NCBI GenBank assembly: GCA_023266115.1
Contig: JAHFRU010000021.1
Coordinates: 1 to 41,659 of the forward strand
Direction: 5' to 3'
Source: Gammaproteobacteria bacterium
Lineage (GTDB): Bacteria; Pseudomonadota; Gammaproteobacteria; VBWC01
Length of the DNA: 41,659 bases
In this document: positions 1 to 7,084 of the stretch, piece after piece
How positions within the stretch are numbered: the stretch's first letter is position 1
Layout: every line of letters begins with the position of its first letter
Position numbers and translations under genes: made by a program
The notes under the pieces: model-generated
Told to the model about the DNA's origin: nothing
Databases searched by the model: none
The model's input: the letters and a program-made list of their open reading frames with translations, nothing else

Positions 1-702
1 GTCGCCGAAGAGTTCTCGTCCGGTGTCGATGGTGCCGTTGCCGTTTCTGTCGAGGACGAGGAGGCCGTCGTCAGGGCTTATCCAGCCGGTGGCGGTTTTG
101 ATGCCGTCGCCGTCGTGGTCGAACAGTATCGGGTTGGTGGTGTTGAGGGCGATGGTTTCTAATCCGTCGCCGTCGAGGTCGAGGACGAGCGGGTCGCGGC
201 GCGGGACGGAGGTTTGGGATTGGAAGAAGAGGTCACTCACCGCATTATAGATAGAAAAGCCTATCGCTTGGAAAACCGGATTCCATACTAACGAATCGAG
301 AAACGGGACCAATTCCGGCGTGATATCGGGCGATATGATCTCCGGCAGAAATCCGATGTCTTGCAGCGTATCGACGGCCCACATGCTGCACTGGGTGCCG
401 CCGGGGAGCGCGATAAGTGAATAGTTCGGAGGCGCGGCATCCATGGCAGTGATGTTGCTCACCAGCGCCTGATATTGTGTCTCGGTCATGGACATTGGGC
501 CGCTGGTGGCAGTGTAGTCTGCTCGGGGGTCTTCCGGCCTGACATCGCCGGGTCCGTAAAGCAAGTTACCCGCGCTGTCCGTGGCCGGATAAAACCCCCA
601 CGCCACTAAAGTGCTGTCGGGCTTGGTGACGTGCAGCCAAGTATGGATAGTGTGATCACCGCTCAGAATCCCCGTGCGTATCTCGACTGTATAGCCGCTC
701 AT
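1..702 (-). CDS. Putative secreted hydrolase with C-terminal Asp-rich module (3' end outside window)
   Basis: The frame is open for 234 codons from the ATG at 702 to the window edge. The start is supported by GGGGAG eight bases upstream and by the TAATG overlap with the upstream gene's stop. Residues 1-155 are unlike the neighbouring lipase. They contain an early HTWLH (His20-His24) and a later GGTQCSMW (Cys105), a His/Cys pattern reminiscent of papain-like or NlpC/P60-like hydrolases; this is a weak inference. From about residue 162 the protein becomes almost identical to the lipase at 1148-2653: [20 protein letters not shown], then FDHDGDG and LDRNGNG, which are Asp/Asn-rich loops that should bind Ca2+. 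No signal peptide is visible, so export, if any, would be by another route, for example C-terminal type I secretion (inferred). The real C-terminus is not in view. Confidence 0.75.
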   Translation of the reverse strand, partial: MSGYTVEIRTGILSGDHTIHTWLHVTKPDSTLVAWGFYPATDSAGNLLYGPGDVRPEDPRADYTATSGPMSMTETQYQALVSNITAMDAAPPNYSLIALPGGTQCSMWAVDTLQDIGFLPEIISPDITPELVPFLDSLVWNPVFQAIGFSIYNAVSDLFFQSQTSVPRRDPLVLDLDGDGLETIALNTTNPILFDHDGDGIKTATGWISPDDGLLVLDRNGNGTIDTGRELFGD

Positions 703-1151
703 TATTTTTTCTCCCCGATGGTGAGCTCAAAGAAAGGTTCCATATTTGTTAGCGCCCCAATACCGAGAAATAATGATTCGCGCCATTCCTCGTGGGATTC
801 TCGGTACATCACGATGCGAAAGCGTTCCTTGCGGCCGCGCTGCTCGTAGAAATCCAGACACAACTTCACGATGTCGAGCACCGCCTGCTGGGGGATTTCG
901 TCGGCGCGATGAAACTTCAGGATGTAGCTGCCGGGGACGCCCGATATTTTAAACCAGGAATCTTCCCGATCGTGCGTCATAGGCATACCATGTTTTTTCA
1001 GTATTTCCACCGTTTCATATGAAAGCGCGGGAATGAATTCTGCATAAGGATACTTGCCTGCCATGGCGGGCGCGGCGGCGACAAGGAACAGCAAAACGAG
1101 CACTATGCTTCTTAATGACATAACGTGTGTCCGTCTCATCATCATAATCAT
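702..1151 (-). CDS. Small exported protein, candidate immunity protein
   Basis: 149 residues. After several possible Met starts, an n-region and a hydrophobic stretch ([17 protein letters not shown]) form a clear Sec signal peptide with cleavage near AMA-GK, so the mature protein of about 115 residues should be periplasmic. The mature part is rich in Arg, Glu and aromatic residues and I recognise no family. The start codon overlaps the lipase stop as ATGA and the stop overlaps the next gene as TAATG, so it is tightly coupled to two hydrolase-like genes. A small periplasmic protein following a secreted lipase is the usual place for an immunity or inhibitor protein, but that role is inferred from position only. 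AAGGCGGC upstream of the first ATG supports the longer start; the Met at residue 11 is an alternative. Confidence 0.72.
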   Translation of the reverse strand: MIMMMRRTHVMSLRSIVLVLLFLVAAAPAMAGKYPYAEFIPALSYETVEILKKHGMPMTHDREDSWFKISGVPGSYILKFHRADEIPQQAVLDIVKLCLDFYEQRGRKERFRIVMYRESHEEWRESLFLGIGALTNMEPFFELTIGEKK

Positions 1152-2653
1152 GCCGCCTTATATATTTGGTCTGCTTTAGAAATGTGTTTTAACGCTGCGC
1201 TACCACGCGCGTTGTGTAATGACGCTCGCCCAGGGCTCGGCGCGACGCTATCGGTGAAACGCGAGTAGAAAGCGTTTTCTGTGAGTTCGACATCGCCGAG
1301 CGTGGCCGCGGTGCCGTCGCTCTTTATATAGGTGCCGAGGTCCGCAACGACGTTGCCGCTGGGGAGCAGGGTGTTGTTTTCGGTCTTGGCGACGTTGAGG
1401 GCGGTGATGGGCCGCTCTCGGCATCCTGCCTTCTGCGGCATTCGCACATCCCTGTGCATCATGTTTTGGGCCAGCGTGGTGAGTTCGTTGCTCTGGCTGA
1501 GGCCGTCCTGGTTGAGGTCGCGCCAGATGCGTAAGCTGGTGAAGGTGGTGTCGGCTCCGTTGACGACGCCGTCATGGTTGGTGTCCTGGGCGCTGAGGGC
1601 GTCGAAGCCGTCGACGGCATTGCGTTGGCCGCCTTGTCCGGTGGGGATGAGGGTGGCGTCGCCGAAGAGTTCTCGTCCGGTGTCGATGGTGCCGTTGCCG
1701 TTTCTGTCGAGGACGAGGAGGCCGTCGTCAGGGCTTATCCAGCCGGTGGCGGTTTTGATGCCGTCGCCGTCGTGGTCAAACAGTATTGGGTTGGTGGTGT
1801 TGAGCGTGATGGTTTCGAGTCCGTCACCGTCGAGGTCGAGGACGAGCGGGTCGCGGCGCGGGACGGAGGTTTGGGAGGAGAAATACGTGGTCGACACGAC
1901 AGGATCGACGATCGGGCAGATTTGATCCTGGTAATTGAGCTCCTCCGTAGAGGGGGCGGCCGGTGGCGCGCCGGAGAATGCCTCGACGAAATTTGAGATA
2001 CCGTGCTGGTCGTCCCAGTAATAGCCCAAACCCGGGATACCCGACGCGTAAGCCATCAATCGCTCGATGGAGTCTGGAATGACGCCGAAGGACGATGCCT
2101 GGATCGTCTGCGCACTACCAAGCTGTCGATCCCATAAGTGAACAATGTCGCCGGCGGTGTTGATGTTGGTGATGTTGCTGTAGCTGGTGCCGGCGGCGCC
2201 GCCCGGTTGATTAACCCAGACATCGGCCACGCCGGGGGCGTTATAGGTGGTTGTCGGCAGCCCTGTTTCTGCACCGAGTAGTTGTGCAATTCCGCCACCG
2301 AGGGAGTGGCCGGTGAGGGAGACTGAATAATTACCGCCTTCCATCGAAGGATCAGCATCCGCTTGGGCAAGGACGTTGTCATAAAAAAACGTCCGGGCAG
2401 ACGCATATTGATCCGGAATCCGAGCTAAACCAATCTGCAGATCGGCAATTCGGTCGCCGCTCTCACCTATCTCGGTGCCCCGGAAGGCGACGACAATCTC
2501 GTTGGTCAGAAGGTTGCGGTAGGCGACACCCTGGAAACCAGTAGGATCGTTTTGCGACGGTGGCACAAAGATTTCCCAGCCATCCGGCGGTGTACCGCCG
2601 TCGATCTCATATGCCTGTTGACTCATCAATGCGGTTTCATAGTTGGTTGCCAT
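1148..2653 (-). CDS. Class 3 lipase-like protein with C-terminal calcium-binding-like module
   Basis: 501 residues. The N-terminal half is an alpha/beta hydrolase of the lipase class 3 type: VVAFRGTE (about 54-61), the nucleophile elbow GHSLGGG with Ser117, a likely Asp169 (INTAGDIV) and His217 (DDQHG). From residue 261 comes a module with [25 protein letters not shown] and LNQDG loops, as found in large secreted bacterial proteins of the RTX/type I kind. Near residue 393 an 18-residue insertion (MMHRDVRMPQKAGCRERP) interrupts the module; it is encoded by a short repeat also found at 4123-4177. GGAGG lies eight bases before the ATG. No signal peptide is seen. The gene sits between two exported-protein genes and overlaps the downstream one by ATGA. 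A toxin-like secreted phospholipase or lipase is the best reading; the substrate is unknown. Confidence 0.85.
   Translation of the reverse strand: MATNYETALMSQQAYEIDGGTPPDGWEIFVPPSQNDPTGFQGVAYRNLLTNEIVVAFRGTEIGESGDRIADLQIGLARIPDQYASARTFFYDNVLAQADADPSMEGGNYSVSLTGHSLGGGIAQLLGAETGLPTTTYNAPGVADVWVNQPGGAAGTSYSNITNINTAGDIVHLWDRQLGSAQTIQASSFGVIPDSIERLMAYASGIPGLGYYWDDQHGISNFVEAFSGAPPAAPSTEELNYQDQICPIVDPVVSTTYFSSQTSVPRRDPLVLDLDGDGLETITLNTTNPILFDHDGDGIKTATGWISPDDGLLVLDRNGNGTIDTGRELFGDATLIPTGQGGQRNAVDGFDALSAQDTNHDGVVNGADTTFTSLRIWRDLNQDGLSQSNELTTLAQNMMHRDVRMPQKAGCRERPITALNVAKTENNTLLPSGNVVADLGTYIKSDGTAATLGDVELTENAFYSRFTDSVAPSPGRASLHNARGSAALKHISKADQIYKAA
1410..1462 (-). repeat. Short repeat inserted in frame in the lipase module
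   Basis: About 53-54 bp encode MMHRDVRMPQKAGCRERP in the frame of the lipase gene. The stretch closely resembles 4123-4177, which encodes MMHREVRMSRAQDAQERLP in another copy of the same module but 20-30 residues further along. The length is a multiple of three and free of stops in this frame. The DNA has repeated CAGGGA/CAGGAT and GTGCGA-like units. It looks like a small dispersed repeat able to enter reading frames. Confidence 0.7.
1658..1876 (-). repeat. Direct repeat of positions 1-219 (shared calcium-module segment)
   Basis: Positions 1-219 and 1658-1876 align without gaps at a constant offset of 1657 with only a few substitutions. They encode the [17 protein letters not shown] to ELFGD part of both hydrolase genes. 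Similarity stops sharply upstream, where the two proteins have unrelated domains. This points to duplication or gene conversion of the shared module. Confidence 0.9.
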
Positions 2654-2690
2654 ATGCTGTGCCTCCCCGGAGATTTATCTGCCTATAAGG

Positions 2691-3494
2691 TTAATGTTTT
2701 GCCTGGTCGCTTTTCGGCTGCTGAAGTTTTTCACGGCGCGCCTTGTTTTCGGCGTCGATGCGTGCGTGGTTCGCCTCTTGGGCATTTTTTGCATGCGGAT
2801 AGAAGCGATGTACAAACGCTCTGGGAATGTCGAACTGGTAAAACTCGTTCGGATCCAGTTTTGTCCATTGACGATAATCGCGGCCGCCTTCTTTCTCGAC
2901 CCAGAACGAGTAGTTATATTCGCGCGGATCACCAACCCCACATCCAACACTAAAAGCCAGATAAGCCAAATCGGACAGGAAGTATTTACGATAATGCAGA
3001 TAAGTAACACCGCCCCCAAGAGATGGCTTATCGTTTGTGTAACTCGAAAAAACCGCCTTCGTTGTATATTTTCCGCTTTGATCAGCATGAAAGAGCCGAT
3101 CGTGAGAATCAGGCATTTTCGCTGGATGCACAGGAGATCCCATTCTCAGAGTCTCAATCGACCCGACATCCCCTTCCGGATACTGAATCTTCAACGAATT
3201 ATTGGCATACACATGAAGCTGGCACTCATAAGATGAACCGCCGTCCAATATGCGCTTCACCAGCCGCAACTCCATCGCCTGAATGTCCGGCGGCAATCCC
3301 TCTTCCTCCATCTCCGGCAGGTTGAAACGTTTGGCGAAGGCCTTGTTGTAGGTCCAGACGCTGACCTTTCCCTCTTCACCCAACACCGGGTCAATCGGTG
3401 TCGTGGGCAATCCAGCAGCAGGCGCCGCTAGCAACGCGCCGGACAGAAGGATGAGACAGAGGGACGTCAGCAGTGATTGGACAGTTCGCTTCAT
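2691..3494 (-). CDS. Exported protein of unknown function, candidate immunity protein
   Basis: 267 residues with a typical signal peptide (residues 1-23, SLCLILLSGALLAAPAAG) and GGAGAG seven bases before the ATG. The mature part has no motif I recognise. Residues 45-230 are rich in aromatic and charged residues (for example KYFLSDLAYLAFSVGCG and YNYSFWVEKEGGRDYRQW), and the last 35 residues are a Lys/Arg/Glu/Gln-rich, probably helical tail. It precedes the lipase gene by 37 bases in the same orientation and follows a broken copy of the effector C-terminal module (3926-4243). It could therefore be the immunity protein of the lost effector, or an adaptor or inhibitor for the lipase. Immunity proteins of secreted lipases are often periplasmic proteins of this size; the assignment is inferred from context. 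Confidence 0.75.
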   Translation of the reverse strand: MKRTVQSLLTSLCLILLSGALLAAPAAGLPTTPIDPVLGEEGKVSVWTYNKAFAKRFNLPEMEEEGLPPDIQAMELRLVKRILDGGSSYECQLHVYANNSLKIQYPEGDVGSIETLRMGSPVHPAKMPDSHDRLFHADQSGKYTTKAVFSSYTNDKPSLGGGVTYLHYRKYFLSDLAYLAFSVGCGVGDPREYNYSFWVEKEGGRDYRQWTKLDPNEFYQFDIPRAFVHRFYPHAKNAQEANHARIDAENKARREKLQQPKSDQAKH

Positions 3495-3925
3495 ATAGCT
3501 CTCCAGATCAGAATATGGGTACGTATCGTTGAATACGGTTATTACACCGGCTTCGGGCTATTCCGACATCCGCACCCTACATCACATCAACACCCCGAGG
3601 GCGTGACGTTGCGCAGGATTTGGTTTCGTGACAGCAACCCGGAACAGTGCCCCGGCGGCCTGGTTATTCTTTTTCTTGCCGGTAGCACGCGGGATTGTCA
3701 GCCGCCACCATCGGGGTTGTCAATCACGAGTGATTGTCTTTGACTGACTTTGTTTGACTGCTTGTATGTGTGACCAATATCAGCCTGACCGCCACGGCGA
3801 CCGGCTTTACACTTTAATAACGACCTCCCAAGGCCGGAACAACGCCAGTCACTACCCGCAGAACTTTTTCATGACCAAACAGAGCGAGATAAATGCTCAC
3901 AGCTGCGCGCAGAAGTGCATGTCAC
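3495..3925. other. Gene-less stretch upstream of the exported-protein gene
   Basis: No coding region is convincing here. The stretch contains short direct repeats around TTGTCA/TGATTGTC/TTTGACTGACTTTGTTTGACTG (3695-3760). The promoter of the minus-strand operon must lie here, but no clear -35/-10 pair stands out. Confidence 0.4.
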
Positions 3926-4243
3926 TTATGCCGCTGCTCTCAACTCCCGCACTTGTCCGCTGCCGCGCATGGCGGGGAGTGTCTGGGCTTCGGGGGTGAG
4001 GGGGATGGTGTCGGTGAAGCTTGAATAAAAGGTGTTCTCTCTGAGGTCGACGTCGCCCAGTTGGGCGGTGTCGCCCAGCGTGGCGGTGGTGCCGTCGCTC
4101 TTTATATAGGTGCCAAGGTCCGGCAGCCGCTCTTGCGCATCCTGCGCTCGCGACATTCGCACTTCCCTGTGCATCATGACGTTGCCGTTGGGGAGGACGG
4201 TGTTGTTTTGGGTTTTGGCGACGTTGAGGGCGAGACGGTGCTC
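3926..4243 (-). pseudogene. 3' remnant of a hydrolase calcium-module gene
   Basis: Reading leftwards from about 4240 the frame encodes LALNVAKTQNNTVLPNGNV, then an insertion, then DLGTYIKSDGTTATLGD and an ending FYSSFTDTIPLTPEAQ. This matches the last 70-80 residues of the lipase at 1148-2653. Everything upstream (catalytic domain and DxDxDG loops) is missing, and the similarity begins right after the MFS transporter's stop codon at 4245. An ATG at 4270 could open the frame, but it lies inside the transporter gene. I read it as the surviving end of a third effector gene deleted on its 5' side. It carries the 19-residue repeat insertion MMHREVRMSRAQDAQERLP. Confidence 0.75.
4123..4177 (-). repeat. 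Second copy of the short in-frame repeat
   Basis: It is highly similar to 1410-1462: both contain a CATTCGCAC, C(T)CCCTGTGCATCAT core on the plus strand. Here it sits between NGNV and DLGTYIK, where the lipase has only Val-Ala. The two insertions are at different sites of homologous modules, so they were independent events. Confidence 0.7.
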
Positions 4244-4244
4244 G

Positions 4245-5435
4245 TTACGTAATTCGACGCCGCGCGCCATAGATCACAATGCCAAGCGCTGTCACTGAGG
4301 CGAATACCGCGCCGGCGATAAAGGTCGCCGCCGGACCTATTGCGCCCCACAGCGCACCCGCGATGACACTCGCCAGCAACAACGCCACGCCGCTGGCAAC
4401 ATTGAATATGCCGAACGCCGTACCGCGCAGTTCGGCTGGCGCAGTGTCGGCGACGAGTTTGGCGAACAATCCCTGCGTCAGTCCCATGTGCAAGCCCCAC
4501 AGTGCTGCACCCGTAAATACGTGCCACGGTGTTGTGGCCGATGCCAATACGAGATCCGCCAGTACCAGCAGCGCGAGCCCGGCGAGCAGCAATGCGCGGC
4601 GGCTGATGCGGTCGGAGGCAATTCCCGCCGGATAGGCAGCGGCGGCGTAAACAACATTCATAATGACCATCACGACCGGCACGTAGGCGATGCCAAGACC
4701 GACACTTTGCGCGCGCAGCACCAGGAACGCCTCGCTGAACCGCGCCAGCGTGAAGACCGCGCCAAGCAACACAATCTGCCAGTAACGTGACCGCAGTCGT
4801 TTTGCCGCGGCGAGCGTGATCGGCGATCCTTGTCCCGGCCGGCGCGGAACCGAATCCGGTTCGCGCACAGCAACGATCAACAACGTCACAGCGATGAACG
4901 CGGGCACAACGGCGACCCAGAACGCGGCCCGAATATCGTCCACCAGCCACACCATGAGGACCACGGCGAGCAATGGACCGGTGAACGCGCCAACCGAATC
5001 GAGCGACTGGCGCAGTCCATAGGCCGCGCCGCGTAATTCGGGTGGTGTAATGTCGGCCACCAGCGCATCGCGTGGCGCGCCGCGGATGCCCTTGCCGACG
5101 CGATCGACGAAACGCGCGGCGAATACCCACCACAGGGACGTTGCTAACGGGAACACCGGCTTGGTCAGCGCACCGAGTCCGTAACCGAGTACGACAAGAA
5201 ATTTGCGCTTGCCGAGATAATCGCTAAGAGCGCCGGAAAACACTTTTGTGATGGCAGCCGTGCCCTCGGCGATGCCCTCGATGAAACCGATGGTGACCAT
5301 GCTTGCACCAAACACTGTGGTCAAATAAATCGGTAACAGGCTGTGAATCAGCTCGGAGGAAATATCCATGAACATGGAGCAGAAGCCGAGCGCCCAGACA
5401 CCGGCCGGTATACCGCGAATGAATCGCTGCTTCAT
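4245..5435 (-). CDS. MFS transporter
   Basis: 396 residues with about twelve hydrophobic segments and the MFS loop motif between TM2 and TM3 (GALSDYLGKRK, about residues 67-77). A second copy after the central loop (ASDRISRRALL) marks the second half. RFVDRVGKGIRGAPRDALVAD is typical of a subgroup of bacterial drug or metabolite exporters. The ATG lies four bases after the chrA stop codon with no Shine-Dalgarno of its own, so translation is probably coupled to chrA. MFS genes are found beside chromate-efflux genes in some resistance clusters, but its substrate cannot be told from sequence. Its 3' end abuts the truncated module remnant at 4243, so the region was rearranged there. Confidence 0.88.
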   Translation of the reverse strand: MKQRFIRGIPAGVWALGFCSMFMDISSELIHSLLPIYLTTVFGASMVTIGFIEGIAEGTAAITKVFSGALSDYLGKRKFLVVLGYGLGALTKPVFPLATSLWWVFAARFVDRVGKGIRGAPRDALVADITPPELRGAAYGLRQSLDSVGAFTGPLLAVVLMVWLVDDIRAAFWVAVVPAFIAVTLLIVAVREPDSVPRRPGQGSPITLAAAKRLRSRYWQIVLLGAVFTLARFSEAFLVLRAQSVGLGIAYVPVVMVIMNVVYAAAAYPAGIASDRISRRALLLAGLALLVLADLVLASATTPWHVFTGAALWGLHMGLTQGLFAKLVADTAPAELRGTAFGIFNVASGVALLLASVIAGALWGAIGPAATFIAGAVFASVTALGIVIYGARRRIT

Positions 5436-5439
5436 CGTG

Positions 5440-6768
5440 TTATGAAACGAACGAATACAACAGGCCGGCGACGGCGCTGGCTGCGATCACCGGAACAATG
5501 CCGACCTTAAAACGAAACAGCGCGACGAAAGCGGCGATGGCGATCAGCAGCGACAGCCCGTCGAACGGCCCGCTAAACCCTGCCGGCCAGAACACGTGGT
5601 GCGCGAAGAACACCGCCAGATTGACGATGACGCCGACCACAGCGGCGGTGATGCCGGTCAGGGGTCCGGCGAACTTGATATCGTCGCGTGTCGCTTCGAC
5701 CGACGGGCCGCCGAGAAGTATGAACATGAACGACGGCAGAAACGTAAACAGCGTCGCCACGCAGGCACCGGCGATACCGGCCAGGGCCAGCGCTTCCGGC
5801 CCGAACAGCTCCTTCGTCCAGCCGCCGACGAATCCGACGAAGGCGACTACCATGATTAATGGCCCAGGCGTCGTTTCGCCCAACGCGAGGCCGTCGATCA
5901 TTTGCGTCGCGGTCAGCCAGCCGTAGTGCTCGACGCCGCCCTGATAGACATACGGCAATACCGCATAGGCACCGCCGAACGTAACCAGTGCGGCCTTGGT
6001 AAAGAACCAGCCCATTTGGGTCAGAGTGCCCTGCCAGCCGTACTCAATCACCAGCCAGGCGAGGGCACCGCTCCAGATGGCGAAACCGATAGCCAGTACC
6101 CCGATAACACGGGACCAGCGAAAACGCGCATGCTCCGGTACGGGCGTATCGTCGTCAATCAACGCCGGGCCATAGGCCTTAACGGAAGCCGCGTGGTGCC
6201 CGCCTGCCTTGAACTTGTCCGGTGCAATCCGTGAGCCGATCATTCCGAGCACACCGACCGCCAGCACGATATACGGAAACGGTATCTTGAACATGAATAT
6301 CGCCGCGAACGCGAGCACAGCGATGAGCCGCAGCACATTGTTCTTCAGTGCGCGCGAGCCGATACGCCACGCCGCGAACACGACGATCGCCACCACCGCC
6401 GGCTTGATGCCATACAAAATGGCGGCAACCGCTGGTGCATCGGCGTAGGCGAGATAGACCCATGTCAGCGCGATCAGGATAAACAACGATGGTAGGACGA
6501 ACAGCGCACCGGCGACGATACCACCACGCACACCGTGCATCAGCCAGCCGATATAGGTGGCGAGCTGTTGCGCCTCGGGGCCGGGCAGCACCATCGCGTA
6601 GTTCAATGCGTGCAGAAAGCGCTGCTCGGAGATCCAGCGCCGCCGCTCGACGAGCTCCTGATGCATCATGCTGATCTGTCCGGCCGGGCCGCCGAAGCTG
6701 ATGAACCCGAGCTTAAGCCAGTAAAGCACAGCCTGCCCGAATGATACTGGCGCGGGGAGAGATTCCAT
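5440..6768 (-). CDS. chrA: Chromate transporter ChrA (two-domain, long-chain CHR family)
   Basis: 442 residues containing two homologous CHR halves. The first starts with LGFISFGGPAGQI and MVLPGPEAQQLATYIG, the second with AALVTFGGAYAVLPYV and LALGETTPGPLIM. The paired FGG and PGP motifs are the family signature. Known members expel chromate from the cytoplasm. I prefer the ATG at 6768, which has AAGGAA six bases upstream; an in-frame TTG lies six codons earlier. It forms an operon with the MFS gene. Its upstream region contains a palindromic mobile-element derivative (6802-6864). No chrB-type regulator is visible. Confidence 0.93.
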   Translation of the reverse strand: MESLPAPVSFGQAVLYWLKLGFISFGGPAGQISMMHQELVERRRWISEQRFLHALNYAMVLPGPEAQQLATYIGWLMHGVRGGIVAGALFVLPSLFILIALTWVYLAYADAPAVAAILYGIKPAVVAIVVFAAWRIGSRALKNNVLRLIAVLAFAAIFMFKIPFPYIVLAVGVLGMIGSRIAPDKFKAGGHHAASVKAYGPALIDDDTPVPEHARFRWSRVIGVLAIGFAIWSGALAWLVIEYGWQGTLTQMGWFFTKAALVTFGGAYAVLPYVYQGGVEHYGWLTATQMIDGLALGETTPGPLIMVVAFVGFVGGWTKELFGPEALALAGIAGACVATLFTFLPSFMFILLGGPSVEATRDDIKFAGPLTGITAAVVGVIVNLAVFFAHHVFWPAGFSGPFDGLSLLIAIAAFVALFRFKVGIVPVIAASAVAGLLYSFVS

Positions 6769-6801
6769 AGTAAGTTCCTTGTTCAAGGAAAAATTCTGTT
6801 A

Positions 6802-6864
6802 TTGAGCATTGCCAGATGATCTGACAACAACATGTTGGGGGTCAGGTCATTTGGTAATGCTCAA
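6802..6864. repeat. 63-bp palindromic mini-element between TA dinucleotides
   Basis: The sequence runs TTGAGCATTGCCAGATGA... to ...TCATTTGGTAATGCTCAA, with TA on both sides (6800-6801 and 6865-6866). It is one inverted repeat with arms of about 27 bases. The arms match the terminal repeat of the MITE family at 17493, 21327 and 29672 with a few changes. It lies in the 5' region of chrA and could form a hairpin or act as an operator. I read it as a minimal, internally deleted relative of the MITE. Confidence 0.75.
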
Positions 6865-7084
6865 TAATAACTGTTTTCAGGGCACTTTTCCGCCCCGCGA
6901 CCGAAACTGCGCCGTTAAAGAATTCGCCTCGCCGGTCCGATACCCTGAGTTGAACCGCAACCGCGGAACAAATCAATTCAGGGACGACATAGTACAGACC
7001 GGGTACTGGGGCGCGGATTTGGCCGAAACCGCACCCGGGGATCGACCGTTTATATCTGCTCCACGGGGATGAACAAGAAAAGCT

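Noticed and set aside
1574-1996. Plus-strand frames opposite the calcium-binding module (also at 23-250)
   Set aside because: Val/Glu/Gly-rich shadows of the repeated Asp/Gly codons on the minus strand.
4174-5133. 319-codon frame overlapping the MFS transporter in another minus-strand frame
   Set aside because: Very Arg-rich, with no membrane segments or start signal; the MFS frame explains the region.
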